Both the position numbers and the translations under genes were made by a program. A DNA stretch of 64,000 nucleotides from JAUSFM01 sp964343705. GTDB lineage: Archaea > Nanobdellota > Nanobdellia > Woesearchaeales > UBA12501. The stretch spans positions 1 through 64,000 of the forward strand of contig CAYFJX010000009.1 of NCBI GenBank assembly GCA_964343705.1. Direction: 5' to 3'. The notes under the pieces are model-generated. The model searched no databases. It was not told the origin of the DNA and worked only from the letters and a program-made list of their open reading frames with translations. Shown here piece by piece: positions 1-9,423 of this stretch (its first letter is position 1; every line of letters starts with the position of its first letter).

Positions 1-82
1 AGGAAAAACCATCTACATCATCACCATTGAAATATAGAGGGTTTCATATTAGCCTTTATAATTATGTTCTAGGACAATAAAC

Positions 83-107
83 TATAAAAAGCCCTGTCCT
101 GTACAGG
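83..107 (+). promoter_or_regulatory. TATA box and palindromic site before the acyl-CoA dehydrogenase gene
   Basis: CTATAAAAAG at about 82-91 lies roughly 30 bases before the ATG at 116, the spacing expected for a leaderless archaeal transcript. A perfect 10-base palindrome, CCTGTACAGG at 98-107, sits between the box and the start codon, where a bound repressor would block initiation. The operator role is inferred. Confidence 0.5.
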
Positions 108-115
108 TATTTTTA

Positions 116-1483
116 ATGGTACGAAAACCAACTAATCTTTTTACAGCTGAGAGAAAACAAGTACTTAAAGATCTTATGCCGGGTGTTTCTGCAAAACTGC
201 AAATCGCAATAGCCCAAGCAGTGGGACATGAGTGGCAACCTTACACTCCTATTGGCCTGGCTGTTAAAGCTGAAGGCATTTCTGAGGAAGAAATAATGGC
301 ACTAGAAGCTATAGGTGCCTACGTAGGCTCAACAATAATGGATAATTATGAGGCAATCAATAATCCCAACCACGACGCGTTCCATGCTGCAATTGATACA
401 CTTGTAGATCCTGAACAATTTGCGTTTCGTGGTTCTTTTTTACCAGAAGAAGCAGGTGGTGTAGGATTAAGCATCCCAGCTTACATGATGGGTTTGGAAA
501 TGATTGCGCAAGCAAACGCAAGCGTTGCATTGTCATTGCTTATTGATGGTTCTGTTTTGAATAGTGTTTGGAATCTTGGTGATGAAGCGCAACGCCAGCG
601 CTATGTTATTGATGCATTGGCTGAGAAAAAGATGACAGCCTTTGCACTTACAGAACCTGGTCATGGTAGTGACGCAGGTGGTTTGCAAACAAAAGCAATA
701 CTTGCTGGGGACGAGTATATTATTTCAGGTCAAAAAAATTGGATTACTAATGGCGGCTGGGCTGAGTATTATTTTCTTGTTGCACGAACAGAAGAACCTT
801 TTGCTTTTCAGGGGGGAACGGAAGAAGGTACTTTCAGACCAGTAGGTGGCAAAAGCATCATTATGGTTCACAAAGATGAGATAACTGATATTCGACAAAT
901 GCAAAAATTTACAGTGCCAGGTTCATACACAGCTGAACTATTTTTTGATGAAGCCCATGTTCCTTTCAGAGATGGTGGGGATGGCGCAGTCAAACGACGA
1001 ATTGGTGAAGCCCACAGGGGATTTAGAGACGCAAAACAATTATTAACTGGAGGTCGTGTGACTGTTGCTGCCTATGGGTGTGGTGTTGCAAGTGAAGCGT
1101 ATGACATGGCAGTTGACTATGCGCACGAGCGAACAACTTTTGGTAAACAACTTATTCAACATCAAGATGTTGCCTTTAGACTTGCAGCACTTAAAACACG
1201 ACTTGACGCAGCACGATTACTAACATACCGAGCAGCAAAGAGGATGCAAGATGGTGACCCTATGGCGCATGCTGAAGCATCTCAAGCAAAACTATTTGCT
1301 AACCAAGTTGCTCATGACATGACAGTGTTTAATCGAGAACTGCATGGGTCATATGGTCTTTCAAAAGAATACAAGTGTATGCAGTTAGTACATGACGCTG
1401 GTGTTGGTGTAACTGGCGAAGGCACTGCTGAAGTGCAGAAGATGCTGATTGCGCAAGCAATTCGACGAAATCATCAAAGGTAA
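116..1483 (+). CDS. Acyl-CoA dehydrogenase family protein
   Basis: The 455-residue protein has the layout of FAD-dependent acyl-CoA dehydrogenases, which oxidise acyl-CoA to trans-2-enoyl-CoA. An N-terminal helical domain is followed by the middle-domain signature ALTEPGHGSDAGG near residue 176, the C-domain motif ERTTFGKQLIQHQD near 340, and GEGTAEVQKM near the end, in the region that carries the catalytic Glu in many members. It is somewhat longer than the usual 380 to 400 residues. No thiolase, hydratase or electron-transfer flavoprotein gene is nearby, so the substrate is unknown. Such enzymes are uncommon in reduced archaeal genomes and may be acquired. The family call is firm, the substrate open. 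Confidence 0.9.
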   Translation: MVRKPTNLFTAERKQVLKDLMPGVSAKLQIAIAQAVGHEWQPYTPIGLAVKAEGISEEEIMALEAIGAYVGSTIMDNYEAINNPNHDAFHAAIDTLVDPEQFAFRGSFLPEEAGGVGLSIPAYMMGLEMIAQANASVALSLLIDGSVLNSVWNLGDEAQRQRYVIDALAEKKMTAFALTEPGHGSDAGGLQTKAILAGDEYIISGQKNWITNGGWAEYYFLVARTEEPFAFQGGTEEGTFRPVGGKSIIMVHKDEITDIRQMQKFTVPGSYTAELFFDEAHVPFRDGGDGAVKRRIGEAHRGFRDAKQLLTGGRVTVAAYGCGVASEAYDMAVDYAHERTTFGKQLIQHQDVAFRLAALKTRLDAARLLTYRAAKRMQDGDPMAHAEASQAKLFANQVAHDMTVFNRELHGSYGLSKEYKCMQLVHDAGVGVTGEGTAEVQKMLIAQAIRRNHQR

Positions 1484-1574
1484 ATGTTTTTTTCTGACTT
1501 TTTGTAATATGAAATACTGTGGTGCTAGTTGAGAATGATTAGTTTAAGCAGAAGCTTTTTCATCAAATTATGTA

Positions 1575-1642
1575 TGCACAGTTTTAACCGCCCTTAAGGG
1601 CGGATTTAACAGCCTCTGGCTGCGTCATCTGTGCAGTTAAAA
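1575..1642. other. Candidate structured RNA (three-way-junction fold)
   Basis: In the 252-base gap, TGCACAG (1575-1581) pairs perfectly with CTGTGCA (1629-1635). They enclose two further perfect hairpins: CCGCCC-TTAA-GGGCGG (1588-1603) and CAGCC-TCT-GGCTG (1610-1622). TTTTAAC (1582-1588) could instead pair with GTTAAAA (1636-1642), a competing fold. The segment is much richer in G+C than its surroundings. It may be a small RNA, or a 3' or 5' untranslated structure. The strand is undetermined and I recognise no RNA family. Confidence 0.4.
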
Positions 1643-1735
1643 TTTCTTTGATTTTGACGAATTTGTAACTCTTCTCTTCTCCTTTTCATCTTATAACCAG
1701 ATACATTTAAGAAGAACCTTAATCCCTTACTCTTT

Positions 1736-2248
1736 ATGGTACTTGACATGCTCGGGGGACTTGTTGTATTATTCTTTTCTATGATTATTCAAGTTATCAT
1801 ACCTCCTATTCCTGCAGAACTCGTGGTGATTGGAGCAGGTAAATTGTATGGTGTGGTTATTGCTGGCCTTGTTGCAGGAGCAGGACTCTATGTTGGCTCG
1901 GTGTTAGTCTACTGCCTTGGTTTTTACTTGCATAAGCGGTTTGACACGTTTTTTGCAAAAGACAAAGTTAAAACAATTATTGCTCGTATCAGAAAGTATG
2001 AAACTACAATCCTTTGGGTTCGCGTGCTGCCCTACAATCCATCTGATGTAATCTCATATGCTGCAGGTATTATGCACTTTGACAAGAAGAAGTTCTTGAC
2101 AATAACGTGTATCACGTCCTTTACTCGTTGTTTTATTCTTGCAGGACTTGGATCATACATTCAGAATCTACAATCTGTGTTTGTGGTCGTTGCTGTACTG
2201 CTGCTTTCATTACTAGTAGCGCATTGGATTGTGTATAAGAGAGGGTAA
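1736..2248 (+). CDS. VTT-domain (DedA/TVP38-like) membrane protein
   Basis: A 170-residue integral membrane protein with several hydrophobic segments. The central section, with VRVLPYNPSDVISYAAGI around residues 96-113, resembles the VTT (SNARE-associated/DedA) domain of small transporters or lipid scramblases. An acidic-basic cytosolic loop (KRFDTFFAKDKVK) separates the helix pairs. The ATG follows a T/A-rich box by about 30 bases. The family as a whole is linked to membrane lipid or ion homeostasis, but no specific role can be assigned here. Confidence 0.65.
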   Translation: MVLDMLGGLVVLFFSMIIQVIIPPIPAELVVIGAGKLYGVVIAGLVAGAGLYVGSVLVYCLGFYLHKRFDTFFAKDKVKTIIARIRKYETTILWVRVLPYNPSDVISYAAGIMHFDKKKFLTITCITSFTRCFILAGLGSYIQNLQSVFVVVAVLLLSLLVAHWIVYKRG

Positions 2249-2337
2249 TCTAATCTGTCTAAAACTTCTTATAATTCCTTACATTTTTTAGAAAAGTAAG
2301 GAAAAGATTTATAGATGCCAATTGCTTCACAAGATTA

Positions 2338-2472
2338 ATGAAACAAGAAGATGGTCTTGAGGCCTTATGGAACTTAAGAAAAAAAGTAGCAGCAGAAGGA
2401 AAGCTGTTAACAAGAAAGCAGATACAAGAACTGATGAGTGAGTCAAAGAAAGAGTGGGACAGATTTGAATAA
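2338..2472 (+). CDS. Small charged protein, unknown
   Basis: A 44-codon reading frame begins at ATG 2338, 25 bases after TTTATA at 2308-2313, the spacing of leaderless genes in this window. The product is highly charged (starts MKQEDGLEALWNLRKK, ends KKEWDRFE) and should be largely helical. Residues in the same frame upstream also look protein-like, so an older, longer gene may have lost its start. No homologue is recognised. Confidence 0.4.
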   Translation: MKQEDGLEALWNLRKKVAAEGKLLTRKQIQELMSESKKEWDRFE

Positions 2473-2495
2473 TTTCTCAAAAAACATGACCTTAA

Positions 2496-2822
2496 TCACT
2501 TTTTCCTCTTAGCCAACTCACGCACAATCTTAGTTGTGTCTTGTTCCATCTTGTCAAGCTTCACATAGATTCTAAACAAGCCATAAAACAACACTACTAC
2601 ACTACCCACAAGGATAATATCAATAGGCCGTTGTGGTGTAATCCTATTTAGAAGGTATAATTTATCTCTGAAAAATATGAGTGTAATAACAAGCACCCAT
2701 ACTCCTGTCCACCCAACAAACTCTTTTGCACTAATGCTATTATCTTTAAATCGAAGTAGTGCTCTGCTCCATGCAAACAAGACAAACAATGAAATAAGTA
2801 TGCTAGCGAGGTCAATTATCAT
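2496..2822 (-). CDS. DUF2304 membrane protein
   Basis: This 108-residue protein has three hydrophobic segments with short loops (WTGVWVLVITLIFF; DIILVGSVVVLFYGLF) and a basic C-terminal tail, typical of DUF2304. Its start overlaps the stop of the upstream glycosyltransferase in an ATGA, so the two are translationally coupled. DUF2304 proteins are usually encoded next to family 2 glycosyltransferases that make lipid-linked sugars, as here. They may anchor the enzyme to the membrane, which is inference. Confidence 0.75.
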   Translation of the reverse strand: MIIDLASILISLFVLFAWSRALLRFKDNSISAKEFVGWTGVWVLVITLIFFRDKLYLLNRITPQRPIDIILVGSVVVLFYGLFRIYVKLDKMEQDTTKIVRELAKRKK

Positions 2823-3577
2823 TTTATCAACTTCCGCAAGATTAGTTTACTTGCAATTTTCAAACTATTAAACGAGCTTTGCCCTTTTTTTCGTGAGTAT
2901 TCGGAATAGGTAATGGTTACAGGCACTTCTTTAAATGAAATGTTCTTTTTGCAAATCTCATCAATAATCTCAGAAGCGTGCTCCATACGATCTTGCCTGA
3001 TTTGAATTTGCTGTGCTGCTTTTCGTGAAAACGCTCGGAAACCATTATGTGTGTCTGTTAGCTTTGTGCCTGAAAACATCCAAGTAAAAAGAATACCACC
3101 TTTCAAAACCATTTTCTTGAATCGTGGTACATTAGTTTTTTTACTGCCAATAAACCGTGAGCCTAGGGCCATGTCAACCTCTCCAGAGTGCACTGGTTGG
3201 ATGATGTCTTTAATTTCCTTTGCACTGTGTTGGCCATCAGCATCAAAGGTAACAATAACATTGGCTCCCTGTTCAACAGCATAATCAATACCCGTTTTTA
3301 ACGAAGCACCCTGGCCTCTGTTGATTACATGTTTCAGAATATGGATGTTTGCGTCAAGTGTTGCAGCCTTGGCTTTGCTTGTGGCAATGGTATAGTCTGT
3401 GCTGCCATCATCCACTGCTATGATGTTTTTGTAGCCCTCCTGCACAAGTGTCTCTATGACCTTAGGTAGGCTCTTTTCCTCGTTGTACGCAGCAATAACT
3501 ATGAACGTGCTGCCTGCTTGATTCTTATCAGTGGTGTCTAAACCCTCTTGATCGCCCATTGTAGCCTTAGAAAACAT
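2819..3577 (-). CDS. Family 2 glycosyltransferase (dolichyl-phosphate sugar synthase type)
   Basis: The 252-residue protein has the GT-A core: FIVIAAYNEEKSLP near residue 25, the nucleotide-binding AVDDGSTD near 55, and VTFDADGQHSAKEI near 110, containing the DXD-like metal site. It resembles polyprenyl-phosphate mannose or glucose synthases, which load a sugar from a nucleotide sugar onto a lipid carrier on the inner membrane face. It lacks its own C-terminal membrane helices. The coupled DUF2304 protein probably supplies them. The lipid-linked sugar could feed the PMT-like enzymes encoded at 4753-8402. The donor sugar is unknown. Confidence 0.85.
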   Translation of the reverse strand: MFSKATMGDQEGLDTTDKNQAGSTFIVIAAYNEEKSLPKVIETLVQEGYKNIIAVDDGSTDYTIATSKAKAATLDANIHILKHVINRGQGASLKTGIDYAVEQGANVIVTFDADGQHSAKEIKDIIQPVHSGEVDMALGSRFIGSKKTNVPRFKKMVLKGGILFTWMFSGTKLTDTHNGFRAFSRKAAQQIQIRQDRMEHASEIIDEICKKNISFKEVPVTITYSEYSRKKGQSSFNSLKIASKLILRKLIK

Positions 3578-3692
3578 GCTTTGCTTTATATTTTTACTGG
3601 CCAGCTTTATAACTAGCTGCTTTAAAAGGCCAAACTAAAACTTTTTATATCTAGGCCAAAAGCAGGGGTATACTAAGATAAATAGGGGTAGC

Positions 3693-4703
3693 ATGAAGAA
3701 AAAAATATTCATTAGCGGTGTTGCAGGCTTTCTAGGTAGCCACTTGGCTGACACGCTTATTGCACAAGGCCATCACGTTGTTGGCTGTGACAACCTTATT
3801 GGAGGCTACTTAGACAATGTACCTGCAGAAGTTGAATTCTACCAGTATGACTGTAACTTCTTCAATTCAATGGTCAAAGTGACCAAGGGTTGTGAGATTG
3901 TCTATCACTGCGCAGCTACTGCATATGAGGGTCTCAGTGTTTTCAGTCCTTACTTTGTCACTAAGAACATTTACCAAAACAGTGCAAGTATTATTTCAGC
4001 ATCTATTACAAACAATGTAAAACGATTTGTTCTCTGCTCAAGCATGGCACGATATGGAACACAAGAAGTAACACCGTTTACAGAAGATATGGTTCCAAAA
4101 CCACAAGATCCTTACGCAATCGGCAAGCTTGCTGCTGAATCACTCTTACGAAATCTTTCAGAAACACATGGCATGGAATACACCATTGCCGTACCACACA
4201 ACATTATTGGTCCACGACAAAAATATGACGATCCTTACAGAAATGTAGCAAGTATTTTCATTAATCTAATGTTACAAGGACGGCAGCCTTTTATTTATGG
4301 GGATGGCCAGCAAAAACGATGCTTTAGTTTTGTGCAAGATTGTATCCAATGTCTTGAACGGATGGGATTCCAAGACAATGTAGTTGGCGAAGTTATCAAT
4401 ATTGGACCTGACGAGGAACCAACCACCATCATGGAGCTTGCAAAAACAGTTGCAGAACTACTTAACTTTGACTTACAACCACAACACATGCCTGACAGGC
4501 CACAAGAAGTTAAATTTGCAACGTGCAGTGCTGACAAGGCTCGACGTTTACTCGGTTATCAAACAAAATACAACCTACGGCAAGGATTACAAGAGATGAT
4601 TGATTACATTAAAAATCGGGGAGTCAAAAAGTTCAAGTATCATATTGATATTGAAATCTTAAATGAGAAAACCCCAAAAACATGGACCAACAAGATGTTT
4701 TGA
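3693..4703 (+). CDS. NAD-dependent nucleotide-sugar epimerase/dehydratase
   Basis: A 336-residue extended short-chain dehydrogenase. The N-terminal Rossmann motif GVAGFLGSHL (residues 8-17) binds NAD(P), and DPYAIGKLAAE near 142 supplies the catalytic Tyr-x-x-x-Lys. The HNIIGPRQ and RCFSFVQD segments match UDP-glucose 4-epimerase-like enzymes. It presumably interconverts a nucleotide sugar for the neighbouring glycosyltransferases. The start is the ATG after the G-rich AGGGGTAGC. The C-terminal tail after about residue 305 is unusually long for the family. The exact substrate cannot be read from sequence. Confidence 0.85.
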   Translation: MKKKIFISGVAGFLGSHLADTLIAQGHHVVGCDNLIGGYLDNVPAEVEFYQYDCNFFNSMVKVTKGCEIVYHCAATAYEGLSVFSPYFVTKNIYQNSASIISASITNNVKRFVLCSSMARYGTQEVTPFTEDMVPKPQDPYAIGKLAAESLLRNLSETHGMEYTIAVPHNIIGPRQKYDDPYRNVASIFINLMLQGRQPFIYGDGQQKRCFSFVQDCIQCLERMGFQDNVVGEVINIGPDEEPTTIMELAKTVAELLNFDLQPQHMPDRPQEVKFATCSADKARRLLGYQTKYNLRQGLQEMIDYIKNRGVKKFKYHIDIEILNEKTPKTWTNKMF

Positions 4704-4752
4704 TTGTTTTGACAGTGTTGGTTTGTGAAGGGTATTTCTTGGAGTTTTTTGG

Positions 4753-6615
4753 TTGAGTGACAAAGAAAAAGTAGAGGCAGAAAAGAATGTTCAAGAGACT
4801 ACCTCAGATACTACTCAAGATAACACCCCTGAAATTAAGTTTGATACTGCTAAAATATGCGCCTTTCTAAAAAAGAATTATGTATGGATTATTCTTGGAG
4901 TCATACTATTTTGTGGTTTATACGTTCGCTTGTATCATGTTGACTATCCTGTTGTAGGATTCCACAACTGGAAGGAAACACACTACCTTACTGAGGCGAG
5001 AAACTATGCCAAACATGGATTCTTTTACGAAGGTTTCTTGGTTCCTCACTGGGACTATTATCTTGGTGATGAGTATGCAGCTTCAGGAGCGCACGGAGAT
5101 AGTTTACCTAGTGTGTCTATTGTTGTAGGACTTTTATTTAAGATATTTGGCCCCTCGTTATTTGTTGCCCGTCTCGTGAATATTCTCTTTGTTCTGGGAG
5201 CAATATTTTTTGCGTATTTGTGTGTGCGAAAGTTATTTGGCAGAAAAGACCTTGCTCTCATGACAGCGGCTTTCATGGCACTTACTCCCCTGCTTGTCTT
5301 TTTTGGGCGACAAATGCAGCTTATTAATCCAGGCTTGTTCTTTGGCATGTTTGGATTGTATTATTACTTTAGGTGGATTGAAAAACCAAACTGGAAAACC
5401 CTTGTCTTATTTTCTATTGGAATCACCCTTTGTGTTATAACAAAATATCCTAATGCGCTTATTGGCATCCCTATGGCTGCCATCTTTCCTTGGAAGCGTG
5501 TCTTTAGTCCTTCCCAGCTCAAAAAGTTTTGGAAGCACATTCTTGGCTTTTTTGCAATTTTCTCTGCAATTCCGTTATGGGCATGGTACAGTGCATCATA
5601 CTCAGCACGCCTCAAAACATTTGATGTAGGTGAACAAGCCAAACTCATTGACTTTAGTGTTCTTTCTGATCCAATCTTTTGGAGAACTATGGAATCTTTT
5701 GTGAGAGATAACTGGACTATGAATGGTCTTTATGTGGCTGCAGCAGGTGCTCTTGCATTGCTTGTGCTTTTCACAATTCTGCATTATAAACACATTAAGC
5801 ACTATTTGAAAAACAGAAAAGCAGAAACTAAAGTAGAGCGTGTTCCGCCTTTAGCATTGAAGGGTACACGATTTATGCTTGCGTATGCTCTTGGTGGGCT
5901 TGTATGGTTTATTGTAATGTCCTTTAAGCTGAAAGGTCATCACTACCATCAATATCCTCTTGCATTCTTGTTTGCCTTTTTGTTAGCTTTAGTTTCTGTA
6001 TTGGCTGCTGAAATTGTAGGAAAAGGTATGTACTCTCTTGCGCGGTTATTGGCACAAATGAAGAAACAACATGCTACTTGGTTAGAAAATAGCGTAAAAA
6101 TAGTGTTGTTGTTAGTTATTATTTTCTTATTCCTTGGTCATGCGCAAGTATCCTGGGCTCGACTTTTTAATTCCCAATTTCCTGGACTTGATGTTGCAGG
6201 AGAGTTCATCAACGAAAACTCGCTTCCTGGTGACAGGATGTTTCATTCAAGTCACCAAAGTTATGGGGTACTATGGCATGCTGACCGAAAAGGCCATAGG
6301 ATGACATCAAATGTTACTCTGTTCAAAGAGCGTGAAGCTGCAGATAATGTACAATGGGTGTTTATGTATCAGTGGGGACTTAAGTACTTAGATAATAAGG
6401 AAATTATGGATTACATCAGTGAAAATTATGGTCTTGCCCAAATTGGTATTCAACCAACACCACAAGGAAATCAACCATTTTATCTCCTTTTCAAAAAAGG
6501 CGGAACGTTCAACATGAGTAATATAAACGAGCTTACTAAAAGCAAGCAACCTCGTACAAAAGAATACGAGCTTATCGGTGGTGTGAGGCAGATGGCCTAC
6601 ATAAATCTTATTTAG
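4753..6615 (+). CDS. PMT/ArnT-like membrane glycosyltransferase, copy 1
   Basis: A 620-residue protein starting at a TTG, supported by GGAG about nine bases upstream. About 45 hydrophilic residues precede the first membrane helix. The first outer loop carries acidic residues (YHVDYPVVGFHNWKETHYLTE), the typical catalytic position of GT-C enzymes that move a sugar from a polyprenyl-phosphate carrier. Some ten further hydrophobic segments follow, then a soluble C-terminal part of about 130 residues with MFHSSHQSYGVLWHADRKGH. It is a close paralogue of the next gene (6624-8402), which starts eight bases after its stop. The likely role is glycosylation of surface proteins or lipids. Confidence 0.8.
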   Translation: MSDKEKVEAEKNVQETTSDTTQDNTPEIKFDTAKICAFLKKNYVWIILGVILFCGLYVRLYHVDYPVVGFHNWKETHYLTEARNYAKHGFFYEGFLVPHWDYYLGDEYAASGAHGDSLPSVSIVVGLLFKIFGPSLFVARLVNILFVLGAIFFAYLCVRKLFGRKDLALMTAAFMALTPLLVFFGRQMQLINPGLFFGMFGLYYYFRWIEKPNWKTLVLFSIGITLCVITKYPNALIGIPMAAIFPWKRVFSPSQLKKFWKHILGFFAIFSAIPLWAWYSASYSARLKTFDVGEQAKLIDFSVLSDPIFWRTMESFVRDNWTMNGLYVAAAGALALLVLFTILHYKHIKHYLKNRKAETKVERVPPLALKGTRFMLAYALGGLVWFIVMSFKLKGHHYHQYPLAFLFAFLLALVSVLAAEIVGKGMYSLARLLAQMKKQHATWLENSVKIVLLLVIIFLFLGHAQVSWARLFNSQFPGLDVAGEFINENSLPGDRMFHSSHQSYGVLWHADRKGHRMTSNVTLFKEREAADNVQWVFMYQWGLKYLDNKEIMDYISENYGLAQIGIQPTPQGNQPFYLLFKKGGTFNMSNINELTKSKQPRTKEYELIGGVRQMAYINLI

Positions 6616-6623
6616 GGTGTAGT

Positions 6624-8402
6624 ATGAAACTAAAACTAAACTTCAAAAACAAAAAACTAGTATGGTTATGCCTTGTTGCAATACTTCTTTTTGGTTTTTA
6701 TCTTCGTTACTATCACATTGACTATCCTGTTGTGGGGTATCACAACTGGAAGGAAACACACTACCTGACAGAAGCACGGGAATTTGCAGAAAACGGCTTT
6801 TTTCAAGACGGCGTATTTATTCCTCGTCGAGACTACTTTTACAATGGTGATCCTGCCACAGGTGTTCATGGAGATAGCTTTCCAACCATTTCCATTGCAG
6901 TGGGGGGGCTGTTCAAATTATTTGGCCCTTCATTAGCTATTGCACGTTTAGTAAATGTCTTCTTTGTCTTGGGTGCAATATTTTTCGCATTTCTTATTAT
7001 ACATCGCTTATTTCGTCGTTATAGTTTGGCATTGGTAACAGCAGCAATCATGGCAACAATGCCTTTGCTTGTTTTTTACGGACGACAAGTGCAGCTCATA
7101 AATCCTGGTTTATTTTTTGCCATGTTCGGTGTGTACTATTATCTTAACTGGATTGAAAAACCAAGCTACAAGAACCTATTTGTTTTTTCCATTGCAATAA
7201 CCTTGTCGGTTATGACAAAATACTCAAACTTCTTGTATGGTATACCCATGGCTGCAATCTTTCCTTGGAAACGAGTTTTTACAAAACAAGGATGGCAAAA
7301 ATACTGGAAACAATGCCTTGTTTTTCTTGGTTGTTTTTCCTTTATTCTTTTTTGGATTTGGTATGTTGCTGCTGTTTCAGCAAAGCTAGGCACACTCAAT
7401 ATTGGTGCAGGTGGTAATGCTATTGATCCTTCTGTGTTGTTTACTGAATTGTTTTGGTCGTCAATTAAAGTATACCTTGAAGAAAACTACACCATCCTAG
7501 GGCACTTTGCTGCCATGCTAGGTTGTTTTATGTTTGCATTTAAGTATGGTAAGAGTTGGCATAAAAACTTCAATGAGGAGTCTGTCACTGAGTCTCATGG
7601 TGCTCGTTTCATGCTTGCATATGTAATAGGTGCTATTCCATGGTTTGTTGCAATGTCATTTAAACTAGGTGGGCATTCGTACCACCAGTATCCTCTTGCA
7701 TTCTTGTTTGCTTTTATGCTTGCCATGTTTATGTATTGTTTGGCTGAATTATGTGCAAAACTGTTTACCAGGTTTTTACCCTCTTTTGCTAACTGGAAAA
7801 CTTTTTTGAAAGTAAGTGTTATGCTCATCTGCGTGCTCTTCTTTTTTTCTTTAGCAAAGCAAGTTTCCAACACTTTATTTAACACACAATACCCTGGTGT
7901 TGATACTGCAGGTGATTTTATCAAGCGTCACTCCCATCCTGATGATGTTATGTTTCATTCAGGAGGACAAAGCCATGGAATGTTATGGCATGCTGACCGA
8001 AAAGGAGTTTCATTTACAACTAACCTTACTCTGTTTAAAGAACTTGAAAAACAGTATGGTGCAAAATGGGTTGTGTTATATGACAAATCAATATATACAA
8101 AAAAACCTCCAGAAATTGCAGACTACCTTCATAAACATTATACCCTACGACAATACGCGTTTAGTTTCCTGGCAGATGACAGCATTCTCCTAAACTATTA
8201 TATCCTGGAACGGTCTGATAACCCGCCTGTTCCTTATCCTCGATCAATGCAAGAATTCTCCTCTTTACGAGAAACTAGGAAATCAGTAGTACGCCAGACG
8301 AACTATGAGTTTGTGCATGGTACATCAAAATTTATCCAAGTAACTTTTGTACAAAATCCTGATTTAGTTGGATCAGGCTTCCAATCCAAAGGTAAGGCAT
8401 AA
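6624..8402 (+). CDS. PMT/ArnT-like membrane glycosyltransferase, copy 2
   Basis: A 592-residue paralogue of the upstream gene. It shares the first-loop motif DYPVVGYHNWKETHYL, the FGPSLAIARLVNVFFVLGA helix and the C-terminal MFHSGGQSHGMLWHADRKG element, but lacks the hydrophilic N-terminal extension of copy 1. A GT-C fold with about ten helices is expected, using lipid-linked sugars on the outer face. The two genes form one transcription unit and probably arose by tandem duplication. Divergence in the soluble C-terminal region suggests different acceptors. Substrates are unknown. Confidence 0.8.
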   Translation: MKLKLNFKNKKLVWLCLVAILLFGFYLRYYHIDYPVVGYHNWKETHYLTEAREFAENGFFQDGVFIPRRDYFYNGDPATGVHGDSFPTISIAVGGLFKLFGPSLAIARLVNVFFVLGAIFFAFLIIHRLFRRYSLALVTAAIMATMPLLVFYGRQVQLINPGLFFAMFGVYYYLNWIEKPSYKNLFVFSIAITLSVMTKYSNFLYGIPMAAIFPWKRVFTKQGWQKYWKQCLVFLGCFSFILFWIWYVAAVSAKLGTLNIGAGGNAIDPSVLFTELFWSSIKVYLEENYTILGHFAAMLGCFMFAFKYGKSWHKNFNEESVTESHGARFMLAYVIGAIPWFVAMSFKLGGHSYHQYPLAFLFAFMLAMFMYCLAELCAKLFTRFLPSFANWKTFLKVSVMLICVLFFFSLAKQVSNTLFNTQYPGVDTAGDFIKRHSHPDDVMFHSGGQSHGMLWHADRKGVSFTTNLTLFKELEKQYGAKWVVLYDKSIYTKKPPEIADYLHKHYTLRQYAFSFLADDSILLNYYILERSDNPPVPYPRSMQEFSSLRETRKSVVRQTNYEFVHGTSKFIQVTFVQNPDLVGSGFQSKGKA

Positions 8403-8434
8403 CCTTAATAAACCCATTTTTGTTTCTTACCCCT

Positions 8435-9391
8435 ATGGAGCGTAAAAAGCTAGTGAAGATGGGTGTTTTTACCATTGTTTCGATATTACTAGTCTGGCTC
8501 TTATTTCAGTATGTAAATATTTCACAGATTCAAAAAGTGTTTATGAGTGTATCACTCAAAGGAATTTTGATAGGATTCCTTTTTTATGTTGCCAGCTATG
8601 TAATTCGAGCAGCACGCTTTTACTGGTTACTTGACAAAAAAATCAAGGTAGGTATGTTCTTTTTTATTGTCTGCTTACACAATATGATTAATTCACTTAT
8701 TCCTGCCCGAATAGGGGAGCTTTCTTATGTGTACTTTGTAAAAAAACGTGGTGTGCCTGTGACACAAGCAGCTGCAAGTCTTGTAGCTGCCCGTATTTTT
8801 GACCTTGTATCTGTGGTGCTCTTGTTTTTTATTGCTTTGATGATTTCATGGAATTCATTGCCTGTCTTTTTTACAAATCTGACACCATATGTCATTGGCT
8901 TACTAGTAGCGATTAGTGTTGGTTTGCTGCTCATCATGTTGTTCGCAAAGAAATTCCTTGTTTGGTTTAGAGCATTGTGCAAAAACAAATTTATTGCAAA
9001 CTTGGTTGACAAAATAACAGACTTCACTGAACACTTTTGTAAGAATCACAGTAAAAGAAAACTTCTTATGCTTTTTGTTACCAGTATTTTTTTGTGGATT
9101 TGTCAATTTCTCGTGATCTACTCTATTTTTGCTGATATTCTTCAGATTAGTTTTTGGTACATTATTATGGGAGCACTTGCAGTAATCTTTTCAACAGTTA
9201 TGCCAGTGCAAGGCATTGCAGGCTTTGGTAGTATAGAAGGAGCATGGGCACTTGCGTTTATTGCACTTGGGGTAAGTAAAGAACTTGCAATAGCGTCAGG
9301 GTTTGTCTACCACTTTGTGTTTATAGGCTACTTTGTGACACTGGGAATTGTAGGCACCATTGGGTGGAAAGTATATACTAAATCTCAGTAA
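8435..9391 (+). CDS. LPG-synthase transmembrane-domain (UPF0104) protein
   Basis: The roughly 318-residue multi-helix protein starts at MERKKLVKMG. An in-frame TTG 15 bases upstream is less likely. The helix set, with RAARFYWLL near residue 70, NSLIPARIGELSY near 91 and PVQGIAGFGSIEG near 262, is that of the UPF0104 family related to the flippase-like half of lysylphosphatidylglycerol synthase. Archaeal members often sit in glycosylation loci and may flip or transfer lipid-linked substrates, which would fit the genes just upstream. The role here is inferred. Confidence 0.75.
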   Translation: MERKKLVKMGVFTIVSILLVWLLFQYVNISQIQKVFMSVSLKGILIGFLFYVASYVIRAARFYWLLDKKIKVGMFFFIVCLHNMINSLIPARIGELSYVYFVKKRGVPVTQAAASLVAARIFDLVSVVLLFFIALMISWNSLPVFFTNLTPYVIGLLVAISVGLLLIMLFAKKFLVWFRALCKNKFIANLVDKITDFTEHFCKNHSKRKLLMLFVTSIFLWICQFLVIYSIFADILQISFWYIIMGALAVIFSTVMPVQGIAGFGSIEGAWALAFIALGVSKELAIASGFVYHFVFIGYFVTLGIVGTIGWKVYTKSQ

Positions 9392-9423
9392 AGCTTTTAT
9401 ATCCAGTTACCTCTTTATGGTGT

